Shown here: positions 34,922-48,640 of the stretch, piece by piece
Layout of the letters: the number at the start of each line of letters is the position of its first letter
Position numbering within the stretch: position 1 is the stretch's first letter
Source: Rallus limicola
Lineage: Eukaryota; Chordata; Aves; Gruiformes; Rallidae
DNA length: 64,000 nucleotides
Assembly: GCA_022605955.1 (NCBI GenBank)
Contig: JAKCOZ010000005.1
Coordinates: 31,038,950-31,102,949, forward strand
Direction of reading: 5' to 3'
The notes under the pieces: model-generated
Seen by the model: the letters and a program-made list of their open reading frames with translations, nothing else
Database searches by the model: none
Told to the model about the DNA's origin: nothing
Position numbers and translations under genes: made by a program

Positions 34922-37900
34922 TCCCAGCAGCAGCTCACTGTTCTGGGTTGGCATTTGTTAGTGGGATCTCTGTGGGGATGGGGTAAGGTGCAGCATGGGG
35001 GGTTTCCAGCTGTAAACCTGGTACTGTCTATGGACTACAAGTGAACTGCCTTCAGCTGAGATTCATAGCTGGGCCTCAGAGCTCAGTGTATGTTTCTGTT
35101 TAATAATGAAGCAGGCAAAAAGAAAGCACATGACTACATAAGTAAAAAACAAACCCCAAAATGTTCTTGTCAAAAGAGAGGAAATTATTTATCTTTTCTT
35201 TCAGCTTTCTCTTCTCTATGAAATGCCACAGCGATAAGATTTGTGAAATACTTCACTACATATGCTTTTGGTAATCATGTTTTAAAGTTTAAAATGTTAA
35301 TTTATTTAAAAGTGCATGTGTAATTGCTTGATCAATGATATTTTACTCCTGTTAAAATTAATTTATTACTTTAGGAAATCATACCTGCTTGAAAAAAATC
35401 ACTTACCTGTTTGCTTAGAAGACTTTGGCCAGTTTCCACATTCCTTCTTTTAATGAGATTTGCACATCTTGATGTTCATCAGTGAAAGCATTTGCTGCTG
35501 ACACCTTCAGGCCTCTTCAGGCTGAATTAATGTAGGAGTGATTCTCATGTTACCTTTTCAGTCTGAATGCTTTCCTCTTATCTCTCCCTCCATTTTTGGG
35601 AAGGTATCAAGTGCCAAGTGTTTCTGCTTAGCAGTACTGATCAGCAACTCTGACAGCAAATCAAGCAGATACCATGCAGAATTTTTGCAGAAAGATGTTG
35701 AGCAACATCATATGAGTTCCTTCTCTCTCTGTCACTCACCCATCACTCTTTTGAGGAGATGGTTTATATTGGCTGCAGGCCACAAAATATTTGCTAGGGG
35801 ACAGGATACACCTGAGCTGATGCCCCAGCAGAGATGTATGCAGTGAGACGTATGCAGTAAGACAGCTAAAAGCCAGGAGGTCCCACAGCCATAAGTGGAT
35901 ACATTGTGGAGGAAGGAGGACAGGATGCTTTCCCTCTGAGGCTGGTTGTCATCACTCAGATCTCCAGATGAACATCTGGGATCTGGCATGCTGCTAGCTG
36001 CTGTGAGCAAACTGGCCAAGGGTGCCTCTGGAGAACTGACCCCTACAGAGTTCATACACCTCTGTTCCTTTCTTCATTTTCTCCCAGATCTGCCCTGGCC
36101 ACAATGGTCCACTGAATGCTTGCTTGGTTTTGTCACTATGCTTTGGTTTCTCTTCTCACAGATGTATTACCTCGTATTATTCCTGACTAAAAATCTCTAC
36201 TCTGTCAATAATGAAACCTCCCTGAATATTCTCTTGGCTATGGTGATGTTCATGAGAGGTATTGTTGACTAAGAATTTGACCAATATGCTTCTCTCTTCT
36301 TAGCTAACTCATTTCTATTAATCAATGTAGCTGTTAAACAGCATGGGGACACTATGAGTCTCTGGGATGCAATGTCCTGATAAAAGATTTGGCTTGATGT
36401 TATGTCATTTGCTGTTATCCTTTGTGTATGATTGTGCGACCTGTTTTCATTTGTGTGACTTGTACAGATGGACTAGCCCGCAATTAAAGACTCTGTATTG
36501 AATGTGTTATTAATATTTCATCTGAGGTGTTTTCATCATCCATGAATGATGAAAATAAATTACACATGACATAATCTCAGATTTGCTATTGATCATCTCT
36601 GTCTCCCAGTGTGGCCACTTTCTGTGCAGCCTAGTGTGCGGAGTCCTGTCACTTCCCCTTCCATCAGCAACAAACCTAATAAAACACCGCGTAATATGTT
36701 ATTATTACGTGAATATTTATCAATAATTGTGTGGGAGGAAGTCATGTCTTCAATTCTTATATGTAATTGCTTTTCAGTGTAGTTTCATGTTCTTAATAAG
36801 GTTTTTATGTTCTTGCAAGGTCCCATCTAGCTGTTCTATTCTAGACTATTTAGGATTTAGAGTTAGCTCCTTCACTTTTAAGGAAGGTAGAGAAATAGTC
36901 TTGCTCCCTCTGAAATAACTCTTTCTTTCCATTAACATAACTAGGTGAAGTGTAATCCTGACAGCGAAGCGGACAGTGCTGTTCATTCAGGTCTCAGTGT
37001 GGTACCCTTTTTACCCTTTTCCCGAAACTGTGCCATAGGCTTCATTCAGATTTATCCTCTGCCAAGTTTTATCTTGTTTGCCTTAAGAGCACACATATGA
37101 CTCAACCTGAGAGTTCTTCTAGAATTATTTTTGAATGTGATGAAAACCAGAGGATTCCTAAATAAGTTCTTTATTTTTGTCATGAGTCTTTGAGTCTGTT
37201 CGTGGTCAGAAAATGAGCATAAGTAGTGGTTAGGACATGAAATGAAATTCATGTGTATTTTGTGTTGGCTGTCATCTTGAGGTGTCTTATAGTTCTTCAA
37301 GTCTGCACTGTAAAGAAAGAAGCATTTCTCTGCCAATGCAAGATACTCACTACTGCCATTTTAAATAATTATCTTTATGAAAACATATGTCACCTTACCA
37401 TTGCTACTGTTACTTTGTCAGCAATGCGACTGAGGCAGATACTTCACTAAAATATCTGTGATGAGTAATGACTCTACTGCAAACACTGACTATCCCTGTT
37501 TAAAAGAATACATAAGAAAGAATAATAATCTTTGCTATAGGGTCGTTTTGGAAAAGATTTTTTTTTTTCCCCCTTATGTTTCATACAGTAGGTTTGACCT
37601 CTAAACTAAAAAGGGCTGTGAGACCTCCATTCACATTCACCATTAAACCTTAGAGCATGGCAATATATAGGAGCAGGAGAAATAAAGACAGTGCATCAGA
37701 CCTGCGTGATGGACAGACCCTCTCTGCACATTACATCTATTTTAACCAGACGTGAATTGTAATATAGCTAGAATAATGGTCACTTATGCTAGAGGCTAAT
37801 CTCTTGAATCAGAAAGGCATTTGTTTTATTATTCTTAAGGTTCTTATACTGAAGGAACTTCTGCAATTCTAAAGTGTGATCAGACAGGCTGATGCTGATG

Positions 37901-40900
37901 AAAGTAAATATTGCTAAAAGCTGTTTATGGAGAGAAGCACAACCTCGTGCGCCTGAGAACCTTAGTTCCATTTAGATTTCCAGTTGCATCAGTGAAATTC
38001 ACCACAGATAGATGAAATTAATATTATTGGGATTTGGTTTGCTGGTGCAGACAGTGTTACTGTGGCTTTGTGTCTACACATACTCATTTACTACATGTTG
38101 AAATCATTTTCATATGTTGACTTCCAACTGGTTAAAATAATTAACATTTTTTTAAAAAGTCACTGGCGGTTTTCCATTCTGTCTGTGCTCTAGTGAATGT
38201 TATGTACATAAATGTTAATTGAAGCAAAAATTCAAAGCCCATTTCTCTTAAAAAGTGATTGAAGCAGTCCATACCATCACTAAAGGTAGGTCAAAAAGAT
38301 TTCAAAATGTCTCAAGAGGACAGTAGATCCTGACACAACTCTCTGTGTGTCAAATTAACGCTTCGGACATTTTACTATAGGGTGAAACTGAAAAACCACC
38401 ACTCGGTCTCCTGGTTTTGTTTTATGAGCAATAGCTGTTGGAGACACTGAATTCTAGGAGCAAGTTCAAGACCACAGTTTCCACACAGACACAACCCCTC
38501 AATTTGGTCCATACTTCTTCTGCCAAGACTGTGTTTTTTGTACATCCACTTTTAGTTATCAAATCTTGCCACACATGATAATGGAAGTCTGAGTCCCAGT
38601 TCAAGTCTGTGTGTTGTACTAGCCCATGAATGACTTGCTAAAAAGAAAAAAAAATGGTGCTCTCAAAGCCAACAGTGGATGTAGCCTGATGAATGAAGGG
38701 TATTCACAGGCCTCTGAAAATAAGCAGGAAAGGCTTATGCTGGGTCAACTTTTGCATTAACTTCTGCAAGTTTTCTGCCCTACTCTGTCCGTGTCCAAGT
38801 TGTTTATGATTCAGGAGCTTATGTTTTAGGTTCAAATGTAACATTTTGCAGAGAACTGTAACTCATTTCCACGTACTTTAAAACTGTACTGTAATATGGC
38901 TCTTCTGGGAGCTGTTTCACAAAGAGTTTGAAAGTCCATGCAGTGGAGAGAGATGTAAGCTTGTCTTGTGTCCCAAGGTAATACAGGATGGTTAATCAAA
39001 TCCTTTGGATGACCAATGTCTTTTGAGGCCTTGGGGAATAATTTGAAAATCGGTGCTTAAAAGACTTAAGAGGTTGTTAAAAAATACTCCTTGGAGGGAG
39101 AACTGCTTGCTCTGATGCAAACTAGTTGTCTAACAAGCAGCCAGTTCTGGTCTGTTACAGCATCAGGAGAGGTGGACTGCACGGAAACTTCTTTTGACTG
39201 TCTATTCTGTTGTCATCTGGAAAAAGTGGTTTGTGTATGCTGACATTCCAGTAAGGTGTTGGGGTATGTACCTGATATTTTTTCAGAAGTTACTTTTATT
39301 GCAGGAAGCAGGAGATAAAGGTAATGGCTGAGAGAAGGTTATGCTTGTTTAGCTGCCTTCCTCACTACATGCTGATACAGTTGTCTTTAATTCTCATTTA
39401 TATTTGGTACACTGGATTTCCATTTATTCATATTTTTTTCTTGCTTTGTTCACCTTTACTTGATTCTCTTTTGCAGGCAGTTACTCTGCTTTATTGTTCT
39501 TGTGTGCACAATTCCACTGCAGTTATATTTATGAAAGAGTTTAGCCAAACAAAGCAGCTTTGCCTATGCTCCACAGGGACCCATTAAAGTTCTTGTTATT
39601 CTTAATATTCATGTTAATGCTTTGAATTTTAATTAGTTCCACATGCAGATAAATAGTATATGTTCTTTATACTTGTAAAGCAGGTTCTGTGAATTCTGTA
39701 AAGTCACTTTTGTTTCATCTAGTATTTGTTTTATGAGATTTTTTCAAAAAGGAGAAAATTCTGTTGAGTATGTTGAGTTAAAATTCACACTGAAATCCTT
39801 AGTGATTTTTACCTGTGCTAGATTTAACTTTTTTACAGTGCTTTGTATGTAATTGCAAGCTTTTACCATATGTGCAACTCAGGCCCATGTTAGGCTGTGT
39901 CACCAGACTTTTAGAAGGTGAATTTCACTCATGATCCTTTTTTGAACTTCAGATACAAACACACATTCACATGTGAAGACCTTGAACAATGCTTGAGTAA
40001 ACCAGACACATATTGAGGTAGTACCCATGACACAAATAATAATTCAGCAACTGAGACCTAGCTGCAGAATCAGCAAAGATCATTTCTAATGGGGTTCACA
40101 GTGTGGTGGGGAAGAGCGTCACTCTTTCCAAATCAGCTTAGGAAACATCCCTATTAGTGGTGACTGCTTCAGAGGCAGACGCATTCTTTGCCACTCTCTG
40201 AAAGCCAGCTCCTTCTACAGACAGTGTGGCTAAAGGCTGACGTATTAATTTGTACTGTGTAGCTAATTCAAGTTGAAGAATGACGCTTAAGTCTGGCTTT
40301 GTAAGCCCCATAGCAGTGGAGTATATTCTGTGTTGCAGTATTTTTCCACGGGAAAAGAATGTTTATTGGCACCCAAGATAGTGCTAAGAAGCCATACAAT
40401 AATATCTTAATATCACAAGCAATTTGTTGTTAATGATTCCATATATAGAATAAACCACAAAACATTTAGTCCTTGAGTTCTGTTGTTTGAAATGCCTCTA
40501 TAGCTGTGGATTAGGAAGGAACTTTAAAAGACTTAAAAGGTAAAAACCCATAGATGGAATTTAAACAGGAGCAATCTTTCACTTTTTGTTTTGATTTTCC
40601 CCTCAGTGAGAACGTTTCTACCTCTGACAAAGGTTTTGAAAAGTTTAATGATGTTTGTGCTTTGTGCTTTGACTTTGATAGACAAAACTGTATATATTCT
40701 TCTTTCCTCCAGCACATGTTTATTTTAATTTGTAGCTGGTATGATGTTCAAAAATAAAAAGTAAATAACATAGGTTTTCTTTGGAGTACTGTAGGAAAAC
40801 ACATTTTCCTCAAAGTAATGAAATTTACTGCAGCTTCCAAATGAATGTGTGCAGATATTGAGTTCTCTAGAATATTTATAAAAAAAAGAACCCTTATCCC

Positions 40901-43900
40901 CCTAATGATGTAAAACCCAAACAAAGCCATTTTGATGTAGTCCTCAAAATCAGCTGGTGAACCAAGATCTTTTAACTTCTATGTAGTGTTGAAATGAAAA
41001 TTTTAACTCAAATGATTTTTGCAAGGAAGAAACCAAAGGGAGAAAAAAAACAATGATTAGTTTTCACTGGGGAGTAGTACCCAGTTTACTTAGGTTTACA
41101 ATGGACTGGTTGCGCTCAGATGAACAGTTACTACATCATAACTCTTGTAACAAGGCTAACAGGAGTTCAAGCATTCATCATATTAAAACCTCTAGAGACA
41201 GGAAGGCAGCTTATATACTTTAATATTCTCTGGCTTGCTGCCATGATTTGAAATACTCCTATAATATTTTTTACACGTGTTTTGGATTGGCTGTGTTCAA
41301 AGTAATGGTATGCAAGTTGTGGTAGTTAACAATTACTTTAAACATGTGTTGCATTTTCCATCCAAAAATCCCAGTGAAGGTCAGCACATAATTTCCTTAT
41401 GACCTTTCTGAAAACTCAGCTTAGATTTTAAATCTATATCAAGACATATTATAACTGTTACTAGAGAGGGTTACTGGTATTTTTTACTCTTTCTTTATTT
41501 TATATTACCCATTTTGTTTATCTGCTTTAGAGACATAATACCCCTGAGCCAAACAAAATTACAGCTAGGGTGAATTTGGCTGGGTACTGACAATGGCTGA
41601 GTGTGTTACTTAAATTATTGATATGCTCCTTTGGGAGACTTTCTTCACTTCTGTCAATCATAAAAGAAAAAAAGCACCCAACAAACAGACAATGAATGTG
41701 ATTCTCTGATTCTCTCTTTGGCAGGACAGGAGAAAATGTGTGCAGAAATCTTCAGATATGTAGAAGTCTTCAGGTATTTTTTTCTCTTCGTATATCTGAG
41801 AAATTTTGCATGTAGAATAATTTTTTTCAACTACTAGGTTGTAAGGTTCAGCATCCTCAGGTTTATTTATGAGGGTCTCCACATAAATGATCTGTATAGA
41901 AGAAAGGAAAAGACGGTTAATTATTGGAACTGAAACAAGTACGAGGGCAAAGCCGATAACATTACTGCAAAGCATGGCTAGTTAAGGCCAGATTTTTCAG
42001 TTTAACAATGGGGAGCTGTGTGGATCATTTGAAGTATTTCTCTTTATCTATAGAGTTTGTAGGCAATTTAAGTTTATTAAAACCATCCCTAGTTTTTAGC
42101 TACAGGAAGGGTGGCTAGCACCTCCTAGGGTCAGGGCTTACATTGAAAGCTATCCTTGATCCTGACTTCCCTCATCCATCGCCACTGGCTGTTAGCAGAG
42201 CAGTGGGCAGGAACAGGTGGGTGTCTATTCCAGCTTCTTCGCCCTTTGAGCCGAAACTGAGGGTACTACTTGTCTCTTCTTGGGCCTTTTCTCATTTCTC
42301 AAGAGCCCCATGGGACTGTCCTGCCTTGGCACCTGAAGTCCTTCCATTGCATGTCATTGCAACCAGCTCCACACCCTTTTGCAGGACCCTTCCTGGACAG
42401 CAGGCTGCTGCAGATGTCATGGTAAGCCACAACCATCACCATCAACCCATCCCAGCTTTTTTATGCTGTGGGACGGGGGGATAAGATGGGAGGAGGATGC
42501 TAAGTCCTGATACTAAAAATGTGAGACTGCATCTTGGTTCCGCTTAACATGAATACCATTGACCTCTCTGAGCTGCAGTAGCCTGTGAGGGCTGACCTCA
42601 TCCCTGTGGTCCTTTTTACATGAACTTTTTTTGGCTGTTGCATGTGTGCATATTTGCAGGGTTTGTTTTCTTTATAGTGGCATCTTTCATAACTAAAACT
42701 CTCTTTTCTTCTGACTCTTGACCCTGAGTAGTGTTGGCTGTGATTTAATGCTTTCTCCCTTACTGGCAGTCCCTGCAGTTGGCTCCTGGTACAAGGCTGT
42801 GGCAGGACTTGGACTACAGCAGCCTGAGTATGGATTCCAGCTCTTTATCATTTGGACTGAAAAGTATCCTAATTCCAGCTTGCTTATCTTGTAATGTATT
42901 TCATTATTGCTTCCACATTATGAGCAATAAATAATATTCAGACTATTTTTTTGCACAGACAGATGGTGAATAAGTGAGCCTAATGAGGGGAATAAGTTGG
43001 AGCATGGTGGTAGTGTCAGAGAGGGGATTACTGGAAGTCTGTCTTGTACAAGCTGAGAATGAAACAAGCATAAATTGTAGCCAAGTATATTGCTGGGCAG
43101 TTTTCTTACTTAATTTGTTGCCTCTTTGCCAACATTTTTGCAACTGTCCTACTGAAAGGTAAATCAATGCCTTTCACGGGTAGGCATGTGTCAAAAATAG
43201 CTTTGAAATCTTTTTTCCTAGCTCTGTCCCTATCTGCATGTTAATAATTCTCTTCCAAGATCTCAGATTTTCTCTTTTTCTCCAAAGTGATAGGAAATGA
43301 ATTAAATCTTTTATTTTTTTGTTATTCATGTTGTATGTGGAAAACATTTGGCAAGTGTTGCTATGCCTGAGGATTGCTCTGACTGGTGAACTGAGAACAC
43401 TTAATTGCACTTTGCTGTCTCTGTCTGTTCTTGAGAGATTATGGCTGTGCATGCATCCCCAAGCCTGGCAGTTGGCCTAATTTAGGTTTAGGACCCATTG
43501 TATCTAGAGGTATTCAGGGCTGGCATTCGGCCAGGCCTATTTTAATTGCAGCTTCTCTCAGGCTCCTTCCTGGAGTTTCGCTTTTCTCTCTCCCGTACTC
43601 TTCAGTTGTGTGGCTGGAGGGGGCGTCGAAGAGCAGACCGCTCACAAAGACTTGAATCTTGGAAGGCATGCACAGGCAAACTCCTTTGCTGCAGACTAGC
43701 CACCCATGAACTCTCATCATCCAACTGGGTAAAGCCCTTGGCACTCAATGGATCCATTTTTTTTTAAATGGAAACACGAGCAAGTTTAAAAACCGAGAAG
43801 GAAGATGTAGATTTCACGTCATCTTTCTCATAAGCAAGTGATCCTTGCCCATGAAAAAGATTTTGTGCTTGCAAAATGATGGCCTGCAGTAAGGCTTAGG

Positions 43901-44510
43901 TTCCTGAGTGGGTTGTTTAATGAGGCTATGCCTTTTACTTACTTTTCTTTGTCAGAGGGTGAATCTTGAGCCAGAGCCCACTTACTGCTGTTTTTTGATT
44001 TGCAGTATGCAAATGCTTCAGCAGACAATTGAAACTTAGGGAAAGAATTATGATTAGGTGTTTCTAATGTCTTAAATGTTTGGAAGAAAAAGAAGAGTCT
44101 TGGTTGCAAGTTTGTTCCTTCACTTTCTTGTTATCCTTTATAACTTGCTATCTAACTATAATTTTTCTTCCATTTGCCTTTTATAGCAAGAAGGAAAGGA
44201 AATCTTGTAACTGAGCTGCAGCCTTGCTGACAGGTTATCTGCTTCACTGCTTGCATGTTCCTTCAAAAACTGTGTAAGGGTTGATGTGGGACCATTTAGT
44301 TCAGTAGGAAATTTGACCACTTTTGTCCCCTATCTTTTACTTCAGCTATAAAACTTTTCATTCCTTACATCTCTGGTGGTACTACTTCTACTTTCTTGCT
44401 AACACATCTTTTCATCCACAATTGAATTGCAAAGTCATGAAGCTTAAAATGTCACATAAAAAATTATTCAATACAGGAAGATGAGTTGAGTTTCAGGCAA
44501 AGGTGGTGAA

Positions 44511-44547
<37 letters not shown>

Positions 44548-45743
44548 GCAGAAACCTTGGCACCATGTTTTAGAAGGAGCATGCAGGGGGTTAAATGTCC
44601 CAGGACTTCTCTCTTACCTGGAAAAGATTTAGAAAATTACCTCAAAACAATCAATCCTTGCCACTTTATTTGCAAGATTGGCACATCTGGAACAAGACTG
44701 GGAAGAGATTTGTTTCCAAAAGGAAACAACTATTAGAGGAACTGATCGTTTTTCACCCCCTTTTTATTCCTCCCTATCTGATCTGTTCTGCAGAATAACA
44801 CAGGTGCTCCCAAGCACCTCTTCCTAATGTAATCATGGACTTGTATTTCCAGCAATAGAAAGGCCTCTCAGAAAAAGATCTTTAGTTGGCGGGTAATGAT
44901 AGGGGATAGAAGCTGGGGAACAATTTGTGCCTATAATAAAAATTGCAATCAGGTCTCCTGCCAGTGAGAATAAAATTCACTTATCTCTTGAAGTCAACAA
45001 GACTTTTTACAGAAAAATTGCTCAGGGAGAATAATGTTGGGAGACTGTGGCTCACAGCATCTGCTGTGACAGTACTGAAAAAATCTGGTAGAATGACTAG
45101 CTAATATGGATGACCGACTTTCCTGATCACAAATTTGATTTGTGGTGATTGAATTCAGCTGCATCTGATGTTGTCATTGAAAGATCTGAAAAAGTAAAAC
45201 ACTGAAAAATACAAGAAGAAAGCACCCGAACCTGAATGATTGCATCTGATTCAGCCAGAAGAAACTGCTGTGATCAATCCATAAGAGAACCTTTCTTCTT
45301 GAAAGCTCACATACCTTGCACAGTCTGACAGCCTTTTGTAACCAGACCCTGTTCTCCAGAAAACACAAGCTTTAAGGCAGTCTCACCCTTCTCTGAATTT
45401 TTATTCTAAACACCATGCATATTGTGTCTGTTCAGTACATCAGAATACAGATAAGATTTCTGCTTTTCTGAATGGATGTTGCAGCTGAGCTTCTGAAGTC
45501 AGAGATGCTAATGAACAAAGCCTCCCAGGCTCCTCTTGTTTGACAGTTGCCATTATGCACAGGCTTTCACAAACAAAAGTCCACAGTCTTTAAATGAAGG
45601 ATACACGTACAATACTTCAAGGAAATTGAAAAAGAATTTGAGTTCCCTCTTCCTTCTCTCTTGAATATGCAGGTGCTCACTTATTTCTACTTTCTCTTCT
45701 TGTGCCTATTGCAACCTTCCAGTACCTAAATTGGCCTACAGGA
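34922..45743. other. Intergenic sequence; no gene supported
   Basis: This is AT-rich single-copy sequence. It contains a 14-base tandem duplication (about 35836-35863, GTATGCAGTGAGAC then GTATGCAGTAAGAC), a GC-richer patch at about 42150-42480 and a T-run of 28 at 44516-44543. Open frames up to 113 codons occur in the GC-richer patch but show no family similarity and no splice or start context, so I do not call them genes. Confidence 0.7.
44516..44543. repeat. Poly(T) run, 28 bases
   Basis: This is the longest homopolymer in the window. On the minus strand it is a 28-base A-run, but the sequence on either side is not a recognisable retrocopy. Confidence 0.93.
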
Positions 45744-46030
45744 AAGCTGCAGAGGGACTCTTTATCAGGGAGTGTAGTGTTAGGAAAAGGGGTAATGGGT
45801 TTAAATGTAAAAGAGGGTAGATTTAGATATTAGGAAGAAATTCTTCATCGTGATGGTGGCAAGGCAGTGGAACAGCTGTGGCTTGCCCTTCCCCAGGAAT
45901 GTTCAAGGCCAGGTTGGATGGGGCCTCGGGCAACCTAGTCTAGTGGAGAGTGTCCCCCACCATGGCAGTGGGGTTGGAACTACATGGTCTTTGAGGTCCT
46001 TTCCAAACCAAACCAGTCTATGATTCTATT
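45744..46030 (+). mobile_element. CR1 3'-end fragment, relatively well preserved
   Basis: It runs from the segment GAGGGACTCTTTATCAGGGA through TAGGAAGAAATTCTTCATCG, AATGTTCAAGGCCAGGTTGG and GGGGTTGGAACTACATGGTC to the terminal TCTATGATTCTATTT repeat typical of CR1 3' ends. It closely follows the CR1 pattern as I know it, so it is probably one of the younger copies here. It is 5'-truncated, about 287 bases. Confidence 0.93.
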
Positions 46031-48589
46031 TCATCATTGCCATCATCATCATCTGGAGCTTTATACCTTTTTGACTCCATGATTTGCTTGGTTCTTGTTT
46101 ACCCAGTGCAGATATTTAATTTCACCTTTCCCTTTTCTGCAACAGGCAACATTTTGATTTCCTTTTCAGTTAATCTGAAAAGGAAAATTAAACTAAATTT
46201 CTGAGAAGTCTGATGCTTCTAATTTTTCTAAATTTCTTCTAAAACTGAAGTTGCTGTATTTCAAGAGAGTATTTTTTTCAGTTTTTTGTCTATTTTCTGG
46301 CTTTACAAGGGCTTTTTAAGGTCAAAGTCTTTTTACTAATCAGGGGACCAATCATGTACTATGCAGGAAATGTCATCTTGACCTTCTCAAGCCCTGGAAG
46401 TGGTTATCCTGAAACATGAGGACTAATATTTCCTGCATTCTCATAGTGTGTTTTACAACTTATTACAAGATCTCAACAGACGGCTGAAATATCGGTATTA
46501 CTCATCTAGCAGCTGTGAGTACAGATAATACTTTAGAGCAGTAACAACTATAAAAAGAGCACAAGTTAAGGGAATGCTACTACTTATCGCTGGTAAAAAA
46601 GAGTATTTTTGTAACTTCTTTGCTGTATGTGTGTGATTGCATTATCTCCTTTGCATGGTTTCAGAAGTACAACACTCTTCCTCTAAATTTCTCATATTAT
46701 CAAAGCACCAACCTCTTTGATTGGTGATTTTTATTTTTTTTGGTACAATTTCTTTCTCTGAGACATGTCATAACTATTTTTTTAATCTTTTAAATAGGGA
46801 ATATAACAACAGTTTTTATTTCAAAGCTTCTAATAGTTTTACATGATTTGTTAAAGTGCGCATTAATTCCATCTGGTGAAGGTTGCCATTTATTTAGGCA
46901 GAGGTCAGTTAGGATAGAGAAAAGGCAGAGAGGAACTGTTATGTCACAGGGGAAAAGATAGCAAGTTGGGGTTTTTTGTAGAAGTCATTTCACATTTAGC
47001 ATCATACAGATTATTCACTCTCTTTACTTGTTTGTCAATGACCTTATCTGTGAAATCCTTAGAAATCCATAAATAAATCCATTTCCCCTTGCATGAAAAG
47101 AGATAGTCATTCTGCCCCCATAGCTGCAGATTTGGCTAAATAAGAAACTGGATTCAGGAGAAGCAGAACGGGCCACATATGTAAAATCCATCCCATGAAA
47201 ATCTCACTGGGAGACACTTTCCAGGCAAAAACTCAATTTGAAGCTCCCCAAAAGTGAATGCTTGTCTCCAGATTATTTGTTGGCAAGGATCTGGTCAGTT
47301 TTGGGGTCTGAGTTATACAGATGAGATATTTGAGACTGACAGCTTGGCCTTCATTTTTCCCAGACCTCATTTTACTTTCCAGTCTAGCAATAGTTGCTGT
47401 TTATGTAGCTGGGTCTGGTATGCTAATCCCATAAGAGATTTTTCTTTCCTTGACTCTTATACAATTTATGGGAAACATGCCTATCTGTAAAGAATGTAAA
47501 GAAATTCCAAGTGTCACCTTTATTTAAATCCATAAAATTCCTTGTCCAATAGGTTTAACTAAACGTGTCTTGTGTGTGACCTATGGAAACAGAAAATTTG
47601 AAGTACTAGTATTACTTGAATTATCTTCCTATATATGTAAGCACAAAACCAAACTTCTTACATGAGGAAATTTGGAGTTTTGGGAAAAGGTCTCTGTTAC
47701 TACTTTCCCCCACTGTAACAATTTCCACTCTAAAATCTGTCTACATGCACTAGATTCTACCTATTAGAGTCCAATTACTGATGATTAGGGTAGGATTTGT
47801 TTTCAGGCAAGTTTTGTATGATTAATCTTTCTTAGACCACCTTATAGCACTTTCCCCTTGATTAGTCTTTGGCTGTTAATATCAATTAGATACTTAAATA
47901 TCCTGTACCATCCAGGATTATCATGCTTCATTACTATTGTTGTTTGAACTGAATGCCAAGAAAGTGTTTGGTCACAATGAATTGTATTATCTATATTTTT
48001 AGAAACATTTGAATTTTCTGCCTCGCCTACTAAAAGGATCAAGACTGTATCTCATTAAGTCACAGCTAAAGTTAAAGATTTCAGATGCTTTTTTTTGTGA
48101 AGGACGAGACTGTAAGATTCAAGTTGGGACCTTTCAGTTCAATATATTTAGTTTATTATGGCTTCTGTAGATGGCAGGAATTTAGCACAGATACGGTGTC
48201 AGATGTCAGTAAGCCACGTACATTATCCACTGCCTGTGCTAGGAACTTAGAGCACATTTGGCAACTATTTATTAAAATTTCAAACTTGTAATTAGTGCAA
48301 TAACTAGTGATTATTAATAAGGGTAGGAATCCTTTCATACACGGTTGTTTAATGACAGAGGATGGGCATACTGCATATGAGGATCTGCTTGTTTTCCAAA
48401 ATAACCATGAACAAATTTCCTCATGAAAAAGGCAGCTTTGCATGCTCTGGAGCACTTTTCTGAAAGGCAAATCTTTGAATGAATATACATTATTACAGTT
48501 TCTTCTGCATTTGGAGCAAGTAGGAGACAAAGTTGGAGCATTCTTAAAGAATGTCACTAGGCTTTCAGTTGTGAACAGTTTGATATATG

Positions 48590-48640
48590 CCTATAGAATA
48601 TGGGGGGCAAATACCCCACTACCTATAGAAATGGGGGGCA
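48590..48640. repeat. Imperfect tandem duplication, offset 32 bp
   Basis: CCTATAGAATATGGGGGGCA (48590-48609) recurs as CCTATAGAAATGGGGGGCA (48622-48640) with one base missing. It is a local slippage or repair duplication. Confidence 0.8.

Noticed and set aside
42143..42484. 113-codon open frame on the plus strand
   Set aside because: Caused by a GC-richer patch with few stop codons; no recognisable domain.
48156..48557. 133-codon open frame on the minus strand
   Set aside because: No similarity to a known family, AT-rich intergenic setting, no promoter or splice context, and overlapping frames on the opposite strand; typical chance frame.
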